Source: Drechmeria coniospora
Lineage: Eukaryota; Ascomycota; Sordariomycetes; Hypocreales; Ophiocordycipitaceae
Direction: 5' to 3'
DNA: 64,000 nucleotides
Assembly (NCBI RefSeq): GCF_001625195.1
Contig: NC_054390.1
Location: 7,847,222-7,911,221 of the forward strand
Made by a program: the position numbers and the translations under genes. Below the pieces are notes generated by a model. The model did not search any database. It was not told where the DNA came from and saw only the letters and a program-made list of their open reading frames with translations. Positions within the stretch are counted from its first letter, which is position 1, and each line of letters begins with the position of its first letter. Of this stretch, positions 1 to 11,100 are shown in pieces.

Positions 1-595
1 CTTTCCGCTTTCCATTCTTACTTACAGTAGCTAGGCCTTGCCTCCTTCTCGACAGGTGTAAGTGAAGTCTTTTAAATGATACGGAGTCACTAGGCAGCTG
101 CTCTAGGAATCTTAATAAAGTTAATTAAAAGACTTGAAGGAAGAAGGGCTGCTTGTCCGTTAGGGCTTCCTTTTCTGTGTGCACCCCTTAGGAGGGTCCG
201 TTGTCTCCCTTCGTCTTATGTCATACGATCGGGCTTAGCCCGATACCATAACAGTTATACCTAATTCTCTTATATATTGGAGTATTTTGAGATAGTTATT
301 TGGACAAAATACGTCCTTTGTATTTACCTGTAATGGACGGGTCTGTTGGAAGACAGTCAGGCAAGCAAGCACGCCTCGTTCAATCGAGTGGTTATATTCA
401 AGACTAAAGCTTCGCCTTCCTCCAAGCCTTCAACGATCCTGTGCCTTTTGTAGCCGCCCGGTTGTTAGGTGTTACGAACCAACCATAGCTCCTACTTAAC
501 AAGCCCGTAAGACGCGGGGTAACTATGCTATGCATGAAGGCGGACCCTATCACATGCGTACCCTCTGCGTGCTTACTATATCCATACCAGGAAGT

Positions 596-776
596 CTAGG
601 ATAAGGTAAGCAAGGACCACTGGATTACCACGCTCTGTGTGATCACTATGATCACCACTAAGCAAGGTGAGCAAGGTCAGCAAGGTGAGCAAGGTCAGCA
701 AGGCGATCCACGCTCTGTGTGATCACCATAATCACCACTAAGCAAAGAGAGCAAGGTGAGCAAGGCGATCCAAATG
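596..776. repeat. 80-bp imperfect tandem duplication built on GCAAGG(T)(G/C)A 10-mers
   Basis: The segment CACGCTCTGTGTGATCAC followed by CACCACTAAGCAA occurs twice with an 80-bp offset (near 629 and 709). Between the two copies a 10-bp word of the type AGCAAGGTGA / AGCAAGGTCA repeats about five times. It reads as a nested minisatellite within a probable decayed repeat. Confidence 0.7.
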
Positions 777-1269
777 CTCCAATATAATAAAGGAATGAAC
801 AAGTATATATAGGACAGTCGTTACCACTAGCTAGTTCAATTCTTCATTGATCAATCTAAGCAATTACCTTGAAATTGAGAAGTGCAAAGCTTCTTGACGG
901 ACTCTTGCTTGAAATACTGTTCTGCGTTATACCTACCTAAGAAGCAGAACCCCCTTAGGACGCTTAGAGCATCCGTTACATTAGGGCAGACTCCACTCTC
1001 TTAGGTCTGCCCCGCCTCTCGGCCTAGCCGAGCTTTACCCTTGCGTCTAGCCTTACATTACTAGCCTCCTGTACTTTAATAGACTCGTTTGGTTAGAATT
1101 TATCTTGTATCAAACACTATACATTGTCTAGTGTAATTTTCGTACACTTATTGTGTTCGCATTACACCTCACTGACTAGAACGAAGGTGCTTCTTATGAT
1201 CGCTACCCTAACAGTCTGTCGGAACCTTGACATCCGGTTACCAGGCTGTCAAGGAATAGGGTACACTTG

Positions 1270-2010
1270 GGTAGGTACTTACTTGAGTACGGAGTGAGTA
1301 CTTACGGTAAGTACCTGGAGCAGTAACTCATACGCCTCCATGTACAGTACATGCACAGGTAAGCACTCCGCACATGTACAGTACGGAGTGCTGTTCTGCG
1401 CACAACTGTTTACTAACAGTACGGAGTACGGAGAGCGCTTTCGCGTACATGTACTTGCAAGTACAGCACTCCGCACTGGTAAGTATTGTACTTACAAGTG
1501 TTGATGAGGAGGCCCTCACCTCATTCTCCCCCAAAAGTCAACAACACAGCATGTTAGTTTCTCTCGTCTCTTTGGGTACATGTACACTTACGGGATGCAA
1601 GTGATAATTCCTAGTTCGTGCATCTTTCTCCAGGAATGCCGTCATGTGTTTGGTAGATACAGATTACGGCATACAGTCCATGTAGTACGGGGAACAGAGC
1701 AGTAGGTTCGAAATTACCGACTTGTACCAGTACAAGGAAGCATACATAGTAGGTGGGTTGTCTGCCACTTGGTTTCTATTCTACACCTTGATAGGTACTA
1801 TTGGTTGGCTCAGCACTCCGTACTCCGCACAGTGTACATGTAAGTACTTGCTCATTCTTAGGTTCTTCAAGGTGCACAGTACATGTACGTCGTACAGCTT
1901 AGTATAATAATACTTGCAGCCACTCCTAGTACTTTACCGTGTACCTAAGTACATATGCGGGCATGTAATTATCCGTACAGCATACGGAGTAGCATGTCCG
2001 TACATGTACT
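1270..2010. repeat. Cluster of GTAC-centred motifs (GTACGGAGTAC family)
   Basis: The stretch is dense in TACGGAGT, ACTCCGTACTCCG, ACATGTAC and AAGTACTTG words, for example near 1290, 1380, 1425, 1815 and 1985. The same words recur in nearly every other intergenic region of the window and are rare in the exons I resolved. Confidence 0.7.
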
Positions 2011-2471
2011 GTACAACATCGACCAGCGGCGAGCGTTGCACGGCAACTGCAAGTACATGAATGCCGATGTGCGTCATGTCAACAAATATTTTTACGCAAG
2101 ATAGAGTCGGGGAATTCAAATAATACTAGCCAAACCGTCAAGAACTCTCTCAGTGGGATAGTACCATATCCGGAGTAGAAATTGTGCGTTTACGGTTCTG
2201 TACATGTACGGGGAAACGGGGAATCCAGTAGATTCTCGCAGTGGTCATAGCGCGAGCTTGGCGGCCATCAGTTTTGTCCTCGGAGAGTCGTCGCCCTCTG
2301 ACAAATCAACTACCACGTGACTCAGCCTCACCACAGCGGAGCGAGGCTAGCACTTCTGATGCAAATGTACTTGTTCGAGGAGCATTTCAACGTCAACGCT
2401 CGCATCCACACCAACGACATCCTCCCTCATCCTCCTCTCCTCCGAACCCTCGCTTCCTCTCATCCTTAGCC

Positions 2472-3258
2472 ATGGCCAACTTTCTCGCTTCCATCTTCGG
2501 CACAGAGCTTGACAAGGTCAACTGCTCCTTCTACTTTGTAAGTTTCCTCGCTCCTCCTCGGCCCGCCCCAAACTGCACTCTTTCTACGCGGGACGTGTGC
2601 AGGGCTGACCGTCTCGGACAGAAAATCGGCGCCTGCCGGCACGGCGACCGCTGCTCCCGCAAGCACGTCAAGCCCTCGTACAGCCAGACGATCTTGATGC
2701 CGAATCTCTACCAGAACCCATCGTTCGATCCCAATAACCGCATGAACCCATCGCAGTTGCAGAACCACTTCGATGCCTTCTACGAGGATATATGGTGCGA
2801 GCTCTGCAAGTACGGAGAGCTGGAGGAGCTCGTCGTGTGCGACAACAATAATGATCGTGCGTATTCACCCGTCGCGTCGCCGGTGGCGCAAGCCGAGCGT
2901 GTGCTTGTGCGATGCTAATTCACCGAGTACAGATCTCGTGGGAAACGTGTACGCACGCTTCAAGTACGAAGAATCCGCCCAACAGGCGTGCGACACCCTA
3001 AACAGTCGCTGGTACGCCGGCCGTCCCATATACTGCGAACTCAGCCCCGTCACGGACTTCCGCGAGGCCTGCTGCCGTCTAAACTCGGGCGAGGGCTGCG
3101 TCCGCGGCGGCTTCTGCAACTTTATTCATCGCAAAAACCCTAGCGAAGAGCTCGACAGGGACCTCGTTCTCAGCACAAAGAAGTGGCTGAAGCTGCGAGG
3201 CCGCGACGAGAGGAGCGTCAGCAGGTCACCGACACCCGAGCCCGCGCGACGCAGATGA
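2472..3258 (+). CDS. U2 snRNP auxiliary factor small subunit (U2AF35)
   Basis: Splicing factor that recognises the AG at the 3' splice site together with the large U2AF subunit. Three exons join in frame: 2472-2537, 2622-2856 and 2933-3258, giving 208 residues, the usual fungal length. The introns are 84 and 76 nt with GTAAGT and GTGCGT donors; a GCTAAT branch-like site precedes the second acceptor. Visible features are a first CCCH zinc finger (C18-x8-C27-x5-C33-x3-H37), a central atypical RRM with the conserved [18 protein letters not shown] stretch, a second CCCH finger (CRLNSGEGC to CNFIH), and a short C-terminal tail with SRSPTPEP and RRR, much reduced compared with the animal RS domain. 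The start is the ATG opening [10 protein letters not shown], the family-typical N-terminus. The longer open frame upstream is untranslated leader. Confidence 0.95.
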
Positions 3259-3704
3259 GCATGGGCGAGCCCCTCTTGAGAAGCAAATTTTTGTGTGCGA
3301 CAATGCATTCTACGGTGTATCGGGCCGAGGAGATGATTTGCGGCGGCAGTAACCTATGGCGTTCAGGGATGGTTGATTTGTGACGCAACCTCTGCATGCA
3401 GTGTCTTGAACGATTCCTTCATATACCTGAAAAGAAATCCAATTCCAAGTTCCCAAACCCAACCGGGCCTTTGTCTATTGTCTCCACAATCCCGTAGTCC
3501 TTTTGTTCTTTTCCATTCCCGCCTGTGCCTCGCCTTGAAGCTGTGAGCTCGTTGGATCAACCGGCAATTGGCCCGCCGCTACCGTGTACACAGCGTGTCG
3601 GTGCATCGCTCCAAGACCTGCTCCGACCCCAACGTCTCCCTTTCCCAAAAGTGGTCCGACCAGTGTCCATTCCGGGAGCCGAGTCAAAGCTCAAATCGCC
3701 TGCC
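3259..3704. other. Convergent 3' intergenic spacer
   Basis: A 446-bp spacer between the stop codons of the U2AF35 gene (+) and the oxysterol-binding protein gene (-). It should hold both 3' UTRs and polyadenylation sites. I see no gene or repeat in it. Confidence 0.6.
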
Positions 3705-5661
3705 TCACGATTGTGATTTCTCTTCCACGACCGGCTCTGGCAGATCCTTTTTCGCTTCCTCGGCGAAGCCGTTGCGAGGCCCCGCGGCGGGGTTTCCCGT
3801 CCACGAAAGCAGATCATCCATGTCGTCGGCTTGCTTCGCTGGCTGCTTGGCAGGCACCTCAAGGGATCCGCGGGCGGGAGGTGCGTCGTCGTCGCCAAAG
3901 TCGATGAGGTTGTCCGTCCCTTCCCCGCTCGGCTTCGCGTCTCTCGCTGGGGGTTTGGCGGCTTGTCGAGGCGGGATCGTGTTCCTTTCATCGAGCTTCT
4001 GGCCATCTATTATCGGGTATATCGCCAAGACTTGCTCGGTTTGCCTCTCAGGCGTCGCCGTCGGGTCTCTGCTCACGACTGTCAGCGACACGGTCACGGG
4101 CTCGGCTCTCGAGATGCTGCTTACACAGTGGCGTTGATGACCCACTCGAGATCTTCCTCGCCCTCCTCTGGCCCTCCGGGGCCGCCCCGGACTCTCCGGA
4201 ACAAGCGCGGATGCCACTCGACATCATCTTGCGCTCTGCTCGCCGCCGCTTCCCGTTGCCTATCTTCAATCTTGGTCTTTTCGTCCGTCGCCACTTCGTG
4301 ATTGCGCTCCTTCACGGCCCGTGCGGTCTTTTCCCAGAGTCTTTGCGACTCGCGCTCGTCTTGCTCGGCGATGGGACGGACTCTCGGAGGGCTGGGCGTG
4401 GACTTTGTCGCGTCGAAGAACATTTCCTTGTGGCCGGTCTAAGGTGCGTGTGTCAGCGAGGTCGAGGAGCAGGGCCTGCTCGCGAGACTTGCCGCCACAT
4501 CCCTGATGAACATCTCGTCGCTCCACAGGCCGGACAGCTCGTAGAGGATCTCGCCCGTGCTCTCCTTCTTGATGACGCCGCCAATGGCGTTGTACGTGCC
4601 GCCGACCCAGCCTTTGGTCTTGAAGTCGACGTCGGCCGTCAAGTCGAGCTCGGGACAGCGCACGAAACTGTGGTCGCCAAGCTCATACTTCATCTTTCCA
4701 AACAGGATGCCGCGGGCGTACATGTTCGGTTGCGTGATGATGCTGCGGAGGGGCGTGCGTTGGCCGTGAGCCGACGGATCAAGCACGGACGGGGATGCAG
4801 GGTACGGCATACTATTGCTCTCCCTTGTTGGGGTCCTCGCCTCTGTTTAGGAAGCCGAGAAAGGCGATTCCTTCCATGATGCTGGCGGCCGAGTTGCCGA
4901 GGAACCTGCTTCGGGGCTTCAGGGTGCCGTCGATGCGTATGTGGTGATGAGGTGCCATGTAGAAGTAGCTGGACTTTGGTGGATGGTGAGAGGTTTGCTC
5001 CGAGATGTAGTATGCCCGTTTTTGATGCTCGAGATCCCAGTAGCAGGTGAAGACTTCGCCAAGAATGGGGTTCAGTGGTTTCTTGACGCCGCTAGGAAGC
5101 GTCAGCAGATGGTTTGGGGGGGGGGGCGCACCGGAGCGGGCATCAGGAACGCACGGAGGGCGGATGTGCCAACCGCTGAGGTAGAACTTGACGACGGAGA
5201 CGAAGCGCTCGGTGGGATCATCGATGGTGGGTATCTTCAGCAGCATCTCCGGGTGGCACATGAAGCTGCGCAGGGAACGGAAATCGCTGGTTAGCCTGGG
5301 CCCGGAGCGGGGAGAGCGAGGCAGCCGACCGGGAGTGACAACCCACTTTGTTATTCTCTCGAGCATGCTCCGAGGCTCGAGGATAAAGGTAGGCAGGACG
5401 ACGCGACTGAGATCGGCGCCGGGCCGTAGCTGGGATATTAGGTGCGAGAGGACTTGGAGGACAAGGCATGTTAACTCCCCATCTGCCTCGGCTGCGAAAC
5501 GATGGCCGGCGTGACGAGAGGGAGGGGGGGGGATGTGCCATACCGTTGCCCTCGTCGGGCTCGACGACTTCGGCATCGTCATCATGCTCGCCGACTCTGC
5601 CGTCATCGTCGATGGAGGACCGGGCACTGCCGGCGGGTTGGGAGAACCAGTTGGTCAACAT
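3705..5661 (-). CDS. Oxysterol-binding protein (OSBP/Osh family)
   Basis: Lipid-transfer protein that exchanges sterols and phosphoinositides between membranes. Seven exons on the minus strand (5661-5544, 5452-5347, 5265-5155, 5091-4813, 4742-4493, 4438-4125, 4068-3705) join in frame to 513 residues. The family signature EQTSHHPP begins at E143. It is surrounded by the conserved stretches LSGWHIRPPGVKKPLNPILGE, GTLKPRSRFLGNSAAS, QPNMYARGILFGKMKYELG and ERNHEVATDEKTKIEDRQR. There is no PH, ankyrin or GOLD domain, so this is a short, Kes1-like architecture. The C-terminal extension is acidic (NLIDFGDDDAP) and poorly conserved. The fifth intron (4439-4492) is GC-AG, and the third carries an 11-nt C run. 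The start MLTNWFSQP is the only ATG upstream of the first domain in this frame. Confidence 0.92.
4439..4492 (-). other. GC-AG intron in the oxysterol-binding protein gene
   Basis: On the minus strand exon 5 ends in GTGGCG and the intron begins GCAAGT, a strong match to the minor GC donor class; it ends CCTTAG. Splicing here joins RDVA to TGHKEMFFDATK, the expected family sequence. Reading through instead gives a divergent tail and a stop. No nearby GT donor restores the frame equally well. Confidence 0.85.
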
Positions 5662-8181
5662 GGCTGCATTCGGTTCCGACGATAAATGTCAATGAGCGGC
5701 ACGGATTGGTTAACGATGCGCGAAAGGGCGAGGGCGGCCCGACATGTCGTTGCGAAGCAAACTAGCTGGTCGGCTCGGACGTTTGCTCACGGCGACGACT
5801 AGGATGAAGTGGAATTGCTCGCGTGCGGTGCGTGTCGGGCGCTGAGGCGGGCGGCCGTGGTGGGGTTGGGAGATGGAGGGACGAGTAATGGGTTGATTGC
5901 GTACTAGGGAGGCGGCGGCGGTATTACTCACCTGTCATCGACTCATGGCGGCGATGTCCAGGCACCAACGCTAGGCCGCCGAGAACCATACCAACGAGGG
6001 GCCTGATAGGTCTGCCTGCCAGCACAAGTACGAGTAAGTGCAGGCACAGGTACGCATGTGTGAGAATGCCCCCCGTCATTAGAGGAGGCCAGCACCTACC
6101 ACAGGTGTACTCCAGCGCTCCGCAGCGGTACAATCCGCTCGAATTTCCCACGGCGAGGACAAGGACGATGACGAAACGAAACGATGCGGGTTTCCGCTAT
6201 TCTGGCCTGACTTGGCCGTCAAGATGGTCGCTCGTCAGCGGAGAGGTAGACGCGCGAGGAGGTGTATTGATGTTTCCGCCGTCTTGGGTGGGCAGGGCCT
6301 GAACGGCAACGATCTGCCCGCACTCGTGGTGTTCCGATTCCCAGCTCGTGCTGCTACCGTCATGCAGGTACGGCACGTCGTTGTGCCTGTAGGTAGGCGC
6401 CGAGTGAGTGACTCGTAGGGAATGCGGGGCTTGGATGACGCTATGCTGGTGGCAAGTTGAAAATGCAACGAGGATGAGCCCATTCGATCGTCGGTTCGTC
6501 AATGATGGAACTCCTCAACGTCAGCGTAGACCTCGAATGCGTACGCGGACGACTCGTGATTGCTGCCTCGTGACCAACAGTAGAAGCAATGAGGGATATT
6601 GCGGGACACTGTCACCGACGACCGTTGCGGGAAAGGAAAGAAGGTCGAGGCACGTGAGGCAATAGGTGCTACTGGTGCGTGACCTCAGCGCGACTTCTGA
6701 GGCAACAAGTGCTTTGCCGCCATCATTTGCCCTTTTCGGATCCAAGAGGAGAGAATGGATTGGTTCGCACCGTCATTCGTTCGTGCCATCAAACTGGCGA
6801 CTGAGAATTGTGGGCTCCATGGTGGCGATGGATGATGTCAATACATTGCCGTGTACGGAATATTCGTGCAAGTGTTGCAAAGTCCCGGCACGGGCTGGTG
6901 GTGCTAGCTAGCTGTTCCAGTCCCTTGGGTGACGCCGCACCATCTCAATGGCCAGCCACGTTGAAGATGGTATTTGCCGATCATTTTGTCGCTGTCTGCT
7001 CAGCACTGTACTTGTATTTAAGGAGTGCTGTTGGCACATACCTACTTACCTACAGTACATGTAGTACGGAGTACTTAAAGTAGATACTAGGTACGTACTA
7101 GGTACTAATAGTGCGAGTGCGAGTACTCCGTAGAACCTACGGAGTACTCAAATAAGTGCAGTACTATGTAGGTAGGTAGTCGGTATTAAGTGCTGTACTG
7201 TAGTTGTAACTTGTAGGTACTAAGGTAGGCCAGGTACTAGGCAGTTCAAGTACTAGGTAGGTACCTCCTGTAGTATGTAGGTTCTAGGTACCTAGTAGAT
7301 ATTATATTTTTCTGCATGCCACTGAGAGTCATAATTACTCCGTACAGAAGCCATGTCCAAGCTTGTCAGGTGTACAACTACATGTACTGACTGTACTGGC
7401 CTGTGCTCACAGGTTCTTGTACATCTAGTAGCTTGTAATATGTACTGGATACAACACTGTAGGTACAGTACGAACCGTGCGGAGTACAGAGGAAGCACGG
7501 AGTACAGTACAGAGTATTACTTGCAGTACTACTGCGACTCCTTAGTACTACATGTACAGTAGGCACTTGCCAACCAACCACGTCTAGTGCTTAATAGCCA
7601 CCTGGCGAATTGTGTACCTAGTACAGTAATAATGTGCCCGAGCTGTCTGCGGGCCATCCCACTATTATGCGCTGCCACTGGTGGTTCGTACCTGGTGCCA
7701 CCACACCACGATAGCGTCATCTGGGTTCATTGATGACGTTATCTCGTCGCCGTGCCTCGCCGCCGAGACCTGCCGCTTCTCGAGCCATTCACTCATCATC
7801 ACTCATCATCTACATACTTGCGTACTAGTAGCCTCTCGGTTGCGGCTTGCTCGCCATCTACGGGTAAACATGATGCCGATCTCTGCGGCGCAAGTAGTTG
7901 TTTCCCCGCTGCGTGGCAGGATGGGGCGCCCTCACGTGAGATGCACCAAAGGAGAGGTTGCTCATGACTTTCATTTTCATTCATATGTCCCAGGCCCCTC
8001 AATGCCATGGTGGCCGGTCACCGTGTTATTCGTTGATGGTTCATGGCCGATGCTGCCGTACCCCCTCATGCCCCCCTCTCCTGAACACCTTTGATGCCTT
8101 GTGCTTCATGCCTCCTGCCCGCGCGCTCTCCCTCAGCGTCTGTCGATGACAAAAAGATCCGCTCGTTCCACACAAGTCGCT
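5662..8181. other. Intergenic region, 2.5 kb, no gene seen
   Basis: The region lies between the 5' end of the oxysterol-binding protein gene and the 3' end of the large unknown gene (both minus strand). Short GC-driven open frames are present, but none shows family motifs or an intron pattern. The segment 7010-7560 is a GTAC-motif cluster. The rest is ordinary sequence that should include the OSBP promoter. Confidence 0.5.
7010..7565. repeat. GTAC-motif cluster (GTACGGAGTAC and CTAGGTACCTAGTA words)
   Basis: The sequence is close to continuous short words centred on GTAC: GTACGGAGTACTT at 7055, ACTCCGTAG...CTACGGAGTAC facing each other at 7125-7150, then a run of AGGTACTAGGTAGGTACC words to about 7300, and GCGGAGTACAGAGGAAGC near 7480. 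No open frame of interest overlaps it. Confidence 0.75.
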
Positions 8182-11100
8182 TCATCTCAGCCGTGATGAC
8201 ATCCTTGACGACCCTTTGACGGGCGCGGGCAGACATCCGCTCAATCGGTCTCGGTCTGGCATCGTGTTAGCAGGGCTCGCTCGACGTCTGGCAGCCGTCA
8301 CGGGTCGCGTCCACTCACCAGCTTCATTCTCAAACATGATGGTGATGTCATCGTGCTCCCCCGGTAGATCGGGAAGGTCGAGGCAGACAAAGGCCATCTC
8401 GTCCGAGTCGTCGTCCTTGTCGGCCGGCGTACGAGGCAGCGGAAACTTGGCGTCGACAAACTTGATGCCGGTCCTGCCCCCCCTGTGGACACTTTCGTAG
8501 ACGTCGGTTCCCTTGAGCAGAAAGTTCATGCAGTGTCCGTGCTGGAACTCTTCGAAGAAGGCGAGCAGCTGCAGCTGCTTGTCCTCCAGCCTGACCACCT
8601 GGATGCGCGTGTAGCCCGCCTCCCACTTCTTGTGGATGGGCACCACCATGCGCCGTCGCGTGATGCCAAACGTCACGGCCAGCGAGTCGAAGATGACCTC
8701 GAAGCCGGTGAGGGCCTCCTGGAAGCTGTGAAGGTCGTGGAGGCTGTTGAACTCGTAGGTTCGAATCGTCTGCTTCGCCATCAGCAGCTGGAGCGCGTCC
8801 GACAGGTTCCTCGCCATCTCCTTGGGAACCTTGACCTCCGACGCCGACACCGTCATGTCCTGCTGAGGCTGTCGGAGGACGCGCAGCAGCTTGGCGTTGG
8901 ACACTTCGAGCCGCATCCTCAGCTCGCCCGGCGCCACGTTGATCCTGTCGGCCACGGCGCCGTCCTGATACTCGAGCACCACCTTGAGCTTGTCCGACAG
9001 CACCGTCGGCGGCTGATCCCCCCCGGTGGCGCCGGTGCCGAATTCGTCGTTGATCACCTTGGCCGCCTTCCAGCCCATGCGGCTGAACGGAGAGATGCCC
9101 AGGGGCTCTCGGATGCGCTCCGAAATCATAAACGACTTGACGGGAACGTCGGCAAACGTCTTTTCGCCGTGGTCCAGTGTCGTTCCGGTGAGGAGGGCGT
9201 GGACCTGGGCGCGTTCCTGCTCGTTGACGAACATCAGAACCATGCGACCCTTTTGCCTGTCGCTCAGGTATCGGACGGACAGCGCCGGCGCGTCATCCTC
9301 GGACCGGAACAAGCCGAAGCGTACGGGAAAGGACGGCAGGAAGGTGTGGTGCACGCCGTTGACCGTCCTCGTGCGAGGGCCGGTGACGACGGCGATGCGA
9401 CAGCCGCGATGCCAGTTGCGCGGTCCCGCCGGGCCGTTCTCCTTGTGTATCTTTTCGAAGACGGCAACCTCGCAATCGAGCACCGGCTCCTTCGGGAACG
9501 CGCCCGTGGCGGGCTCGGCCTCGATGTACTGGAACGAACGCAGGTTGGACCGAAACATGACTTGCTCGTCGCCCCGGGGCTCGAGGGTGGCCTGCATCTT
9601 CGCGCCGAACTCGTACATGCTGCCTATCGTCTTGTAGTCCGCCTGACCCGGCTGCAGGCTCAGGACGAAGCCCCGGGGCAGTCGCACGTCCATGGAGCAT
9701 GTTTCCTGGCGCCAATGGACGTCGCCCCAGCTCGGCCCTGCCTTTTTGCTATCCTGAATGGCAAACTGGACGCTGCCGTCCTGGCTCGCGACGACGAACA
9801 CGATGCCCGTCTTCTTCCGCGGCCGGATGACCGATACGATGCAGGGGAGGAGAATTCGGTGCGAGTCCCTCCCTTGCTCGGTGAGGAAGGCGTCGGCCAG
9901 GACGCGCGCGTAGCAAAAGTACTCGGACGTGTCGGCGAGCGGTAGAGCGTCGGGAAGCTGCATCGTCGACGTCGACTGCTGCATCGCCGCCAGGGTGGAG
10001 CCCCAGTTGCCGGAGAGGAGGGCGACGAGATCATGGCTGAGCGTCGGATAGTCGATCCAGATGGACTTGTCAATCGTCTGAGGCAAGAAGGGCTCCTCGG
10101 GCGGCAGGAAGCCGTTCTTCTTCATGGACACGGCGAGCTTCGTGAGGGCTGATATCAAGCCCTGCCTCACTCCCATGATCTCTTGGTCCGCCTCCCGACG
10201 TCGAGACTGCGCAGCAATCTCCGGTATCGCCTCCTCGCAGAGCCAGTAACCCTTGGCGAGGTTCGCGTACGCTTGCTGCTTGTCTCGGTCGTTTCTCATC
10301 TGCGACCGAGGCGAGCCCGGTCGGTCCCGGATGGCCGATTCCAGGCCCATCCTGCCCCTGATGAACCACCAGAGACCGGCGCGCGCGCAATCCCGGGGCG
10401 CGCATGTCGGCAACGGCTTCACCGATTCGGCGTGCAGCCGGAAGAGCTCGAAGAGGTGCTTCGTCCTCACGACAAAGGTGGCGAGCGCCTCGTTGGCGCC
10501 GACGGTATCGTTGAGCTTCACCGACGCCATGCGCGCAACGAAAGGAGCATGGGGGAGAGGGAGCAGGTCGGCGGGGACCGGCGCGGCGGGAGAGGGTCGG
10601 CGGTCAAAGTTCAGCTGAAGCGGGCTCGGCTGAGGGTGCGCACTGTTCGGGGGCGTCGACTCTATGGAGCCGGCAGGACTGTACTCGGCAGCGGCGGCGG
10701 CGGCTTGGCGGCGGCCGTGTGCATCTGGCGACGGGGGATACTGTGCTCTCGAAACGGCCGAGTCGACCATGGACGCGGCCGAGGGTCGATCGGCCTCGTT
10801 CCACGGGCGGCTCGGTGCGCCGTTGGCGGAGCGGGCTGCCTGCGCGAAGGCCTTTCCTTCGGCCGCGCGCATCTGGGCTTGATGAATGTCGATGAAGGAC
10901 TTTCTTTTATCGTCCCGGCCATCCACCCTGCCGAGGAATCTTGCCGACAAGCTCTTTCCCGGCACCAGCATGGTTTCCAAATCTCTCCGCGATTGGGGAG
11001 CACCGTCCGTCTCCTCCTCGGGCTCGTAGATGGACGAGTAACCCGTCTGGGACCGCGCCAATGGCTTTGGGACGAAATCGTCGGCAGACTCGACGGGACC

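Larger units (their letters stand above)
1..2471. other. Gene-free left flank, AT-richer, with repeats
   Basis: I see no supportable gene here. The first 1.25 kb has visibly lower GC than the rest of the window and almost no open frames. It contains a small tandem repeat region near 600-770 and may be a decayed transposon, but no coding or terminal-repeat signature identifies one. From about 1270 the sequence changes to the GTAC-rich intergenic type with GTACGGAGTAC-like words. The promoter of the U2AF35 gene must lie in the last few hundred bases. Confidence 0.5.

Noticed and set aside
8256..8318. Retention of the terminal intron as the main isoform of the 1122-aa protein
   Set aside because: The donor and acceptor are near consensus, so splicing is more likely; retention is kept only as an alternative.
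8485..9945. 486-codon plus-strand open frame opposite the unknown 1122-aa gene
   Set aside because: It is the antisense shadow of a GC-rich coding frame; no start context or domain, and the minus strand has the intron and family-like composition.
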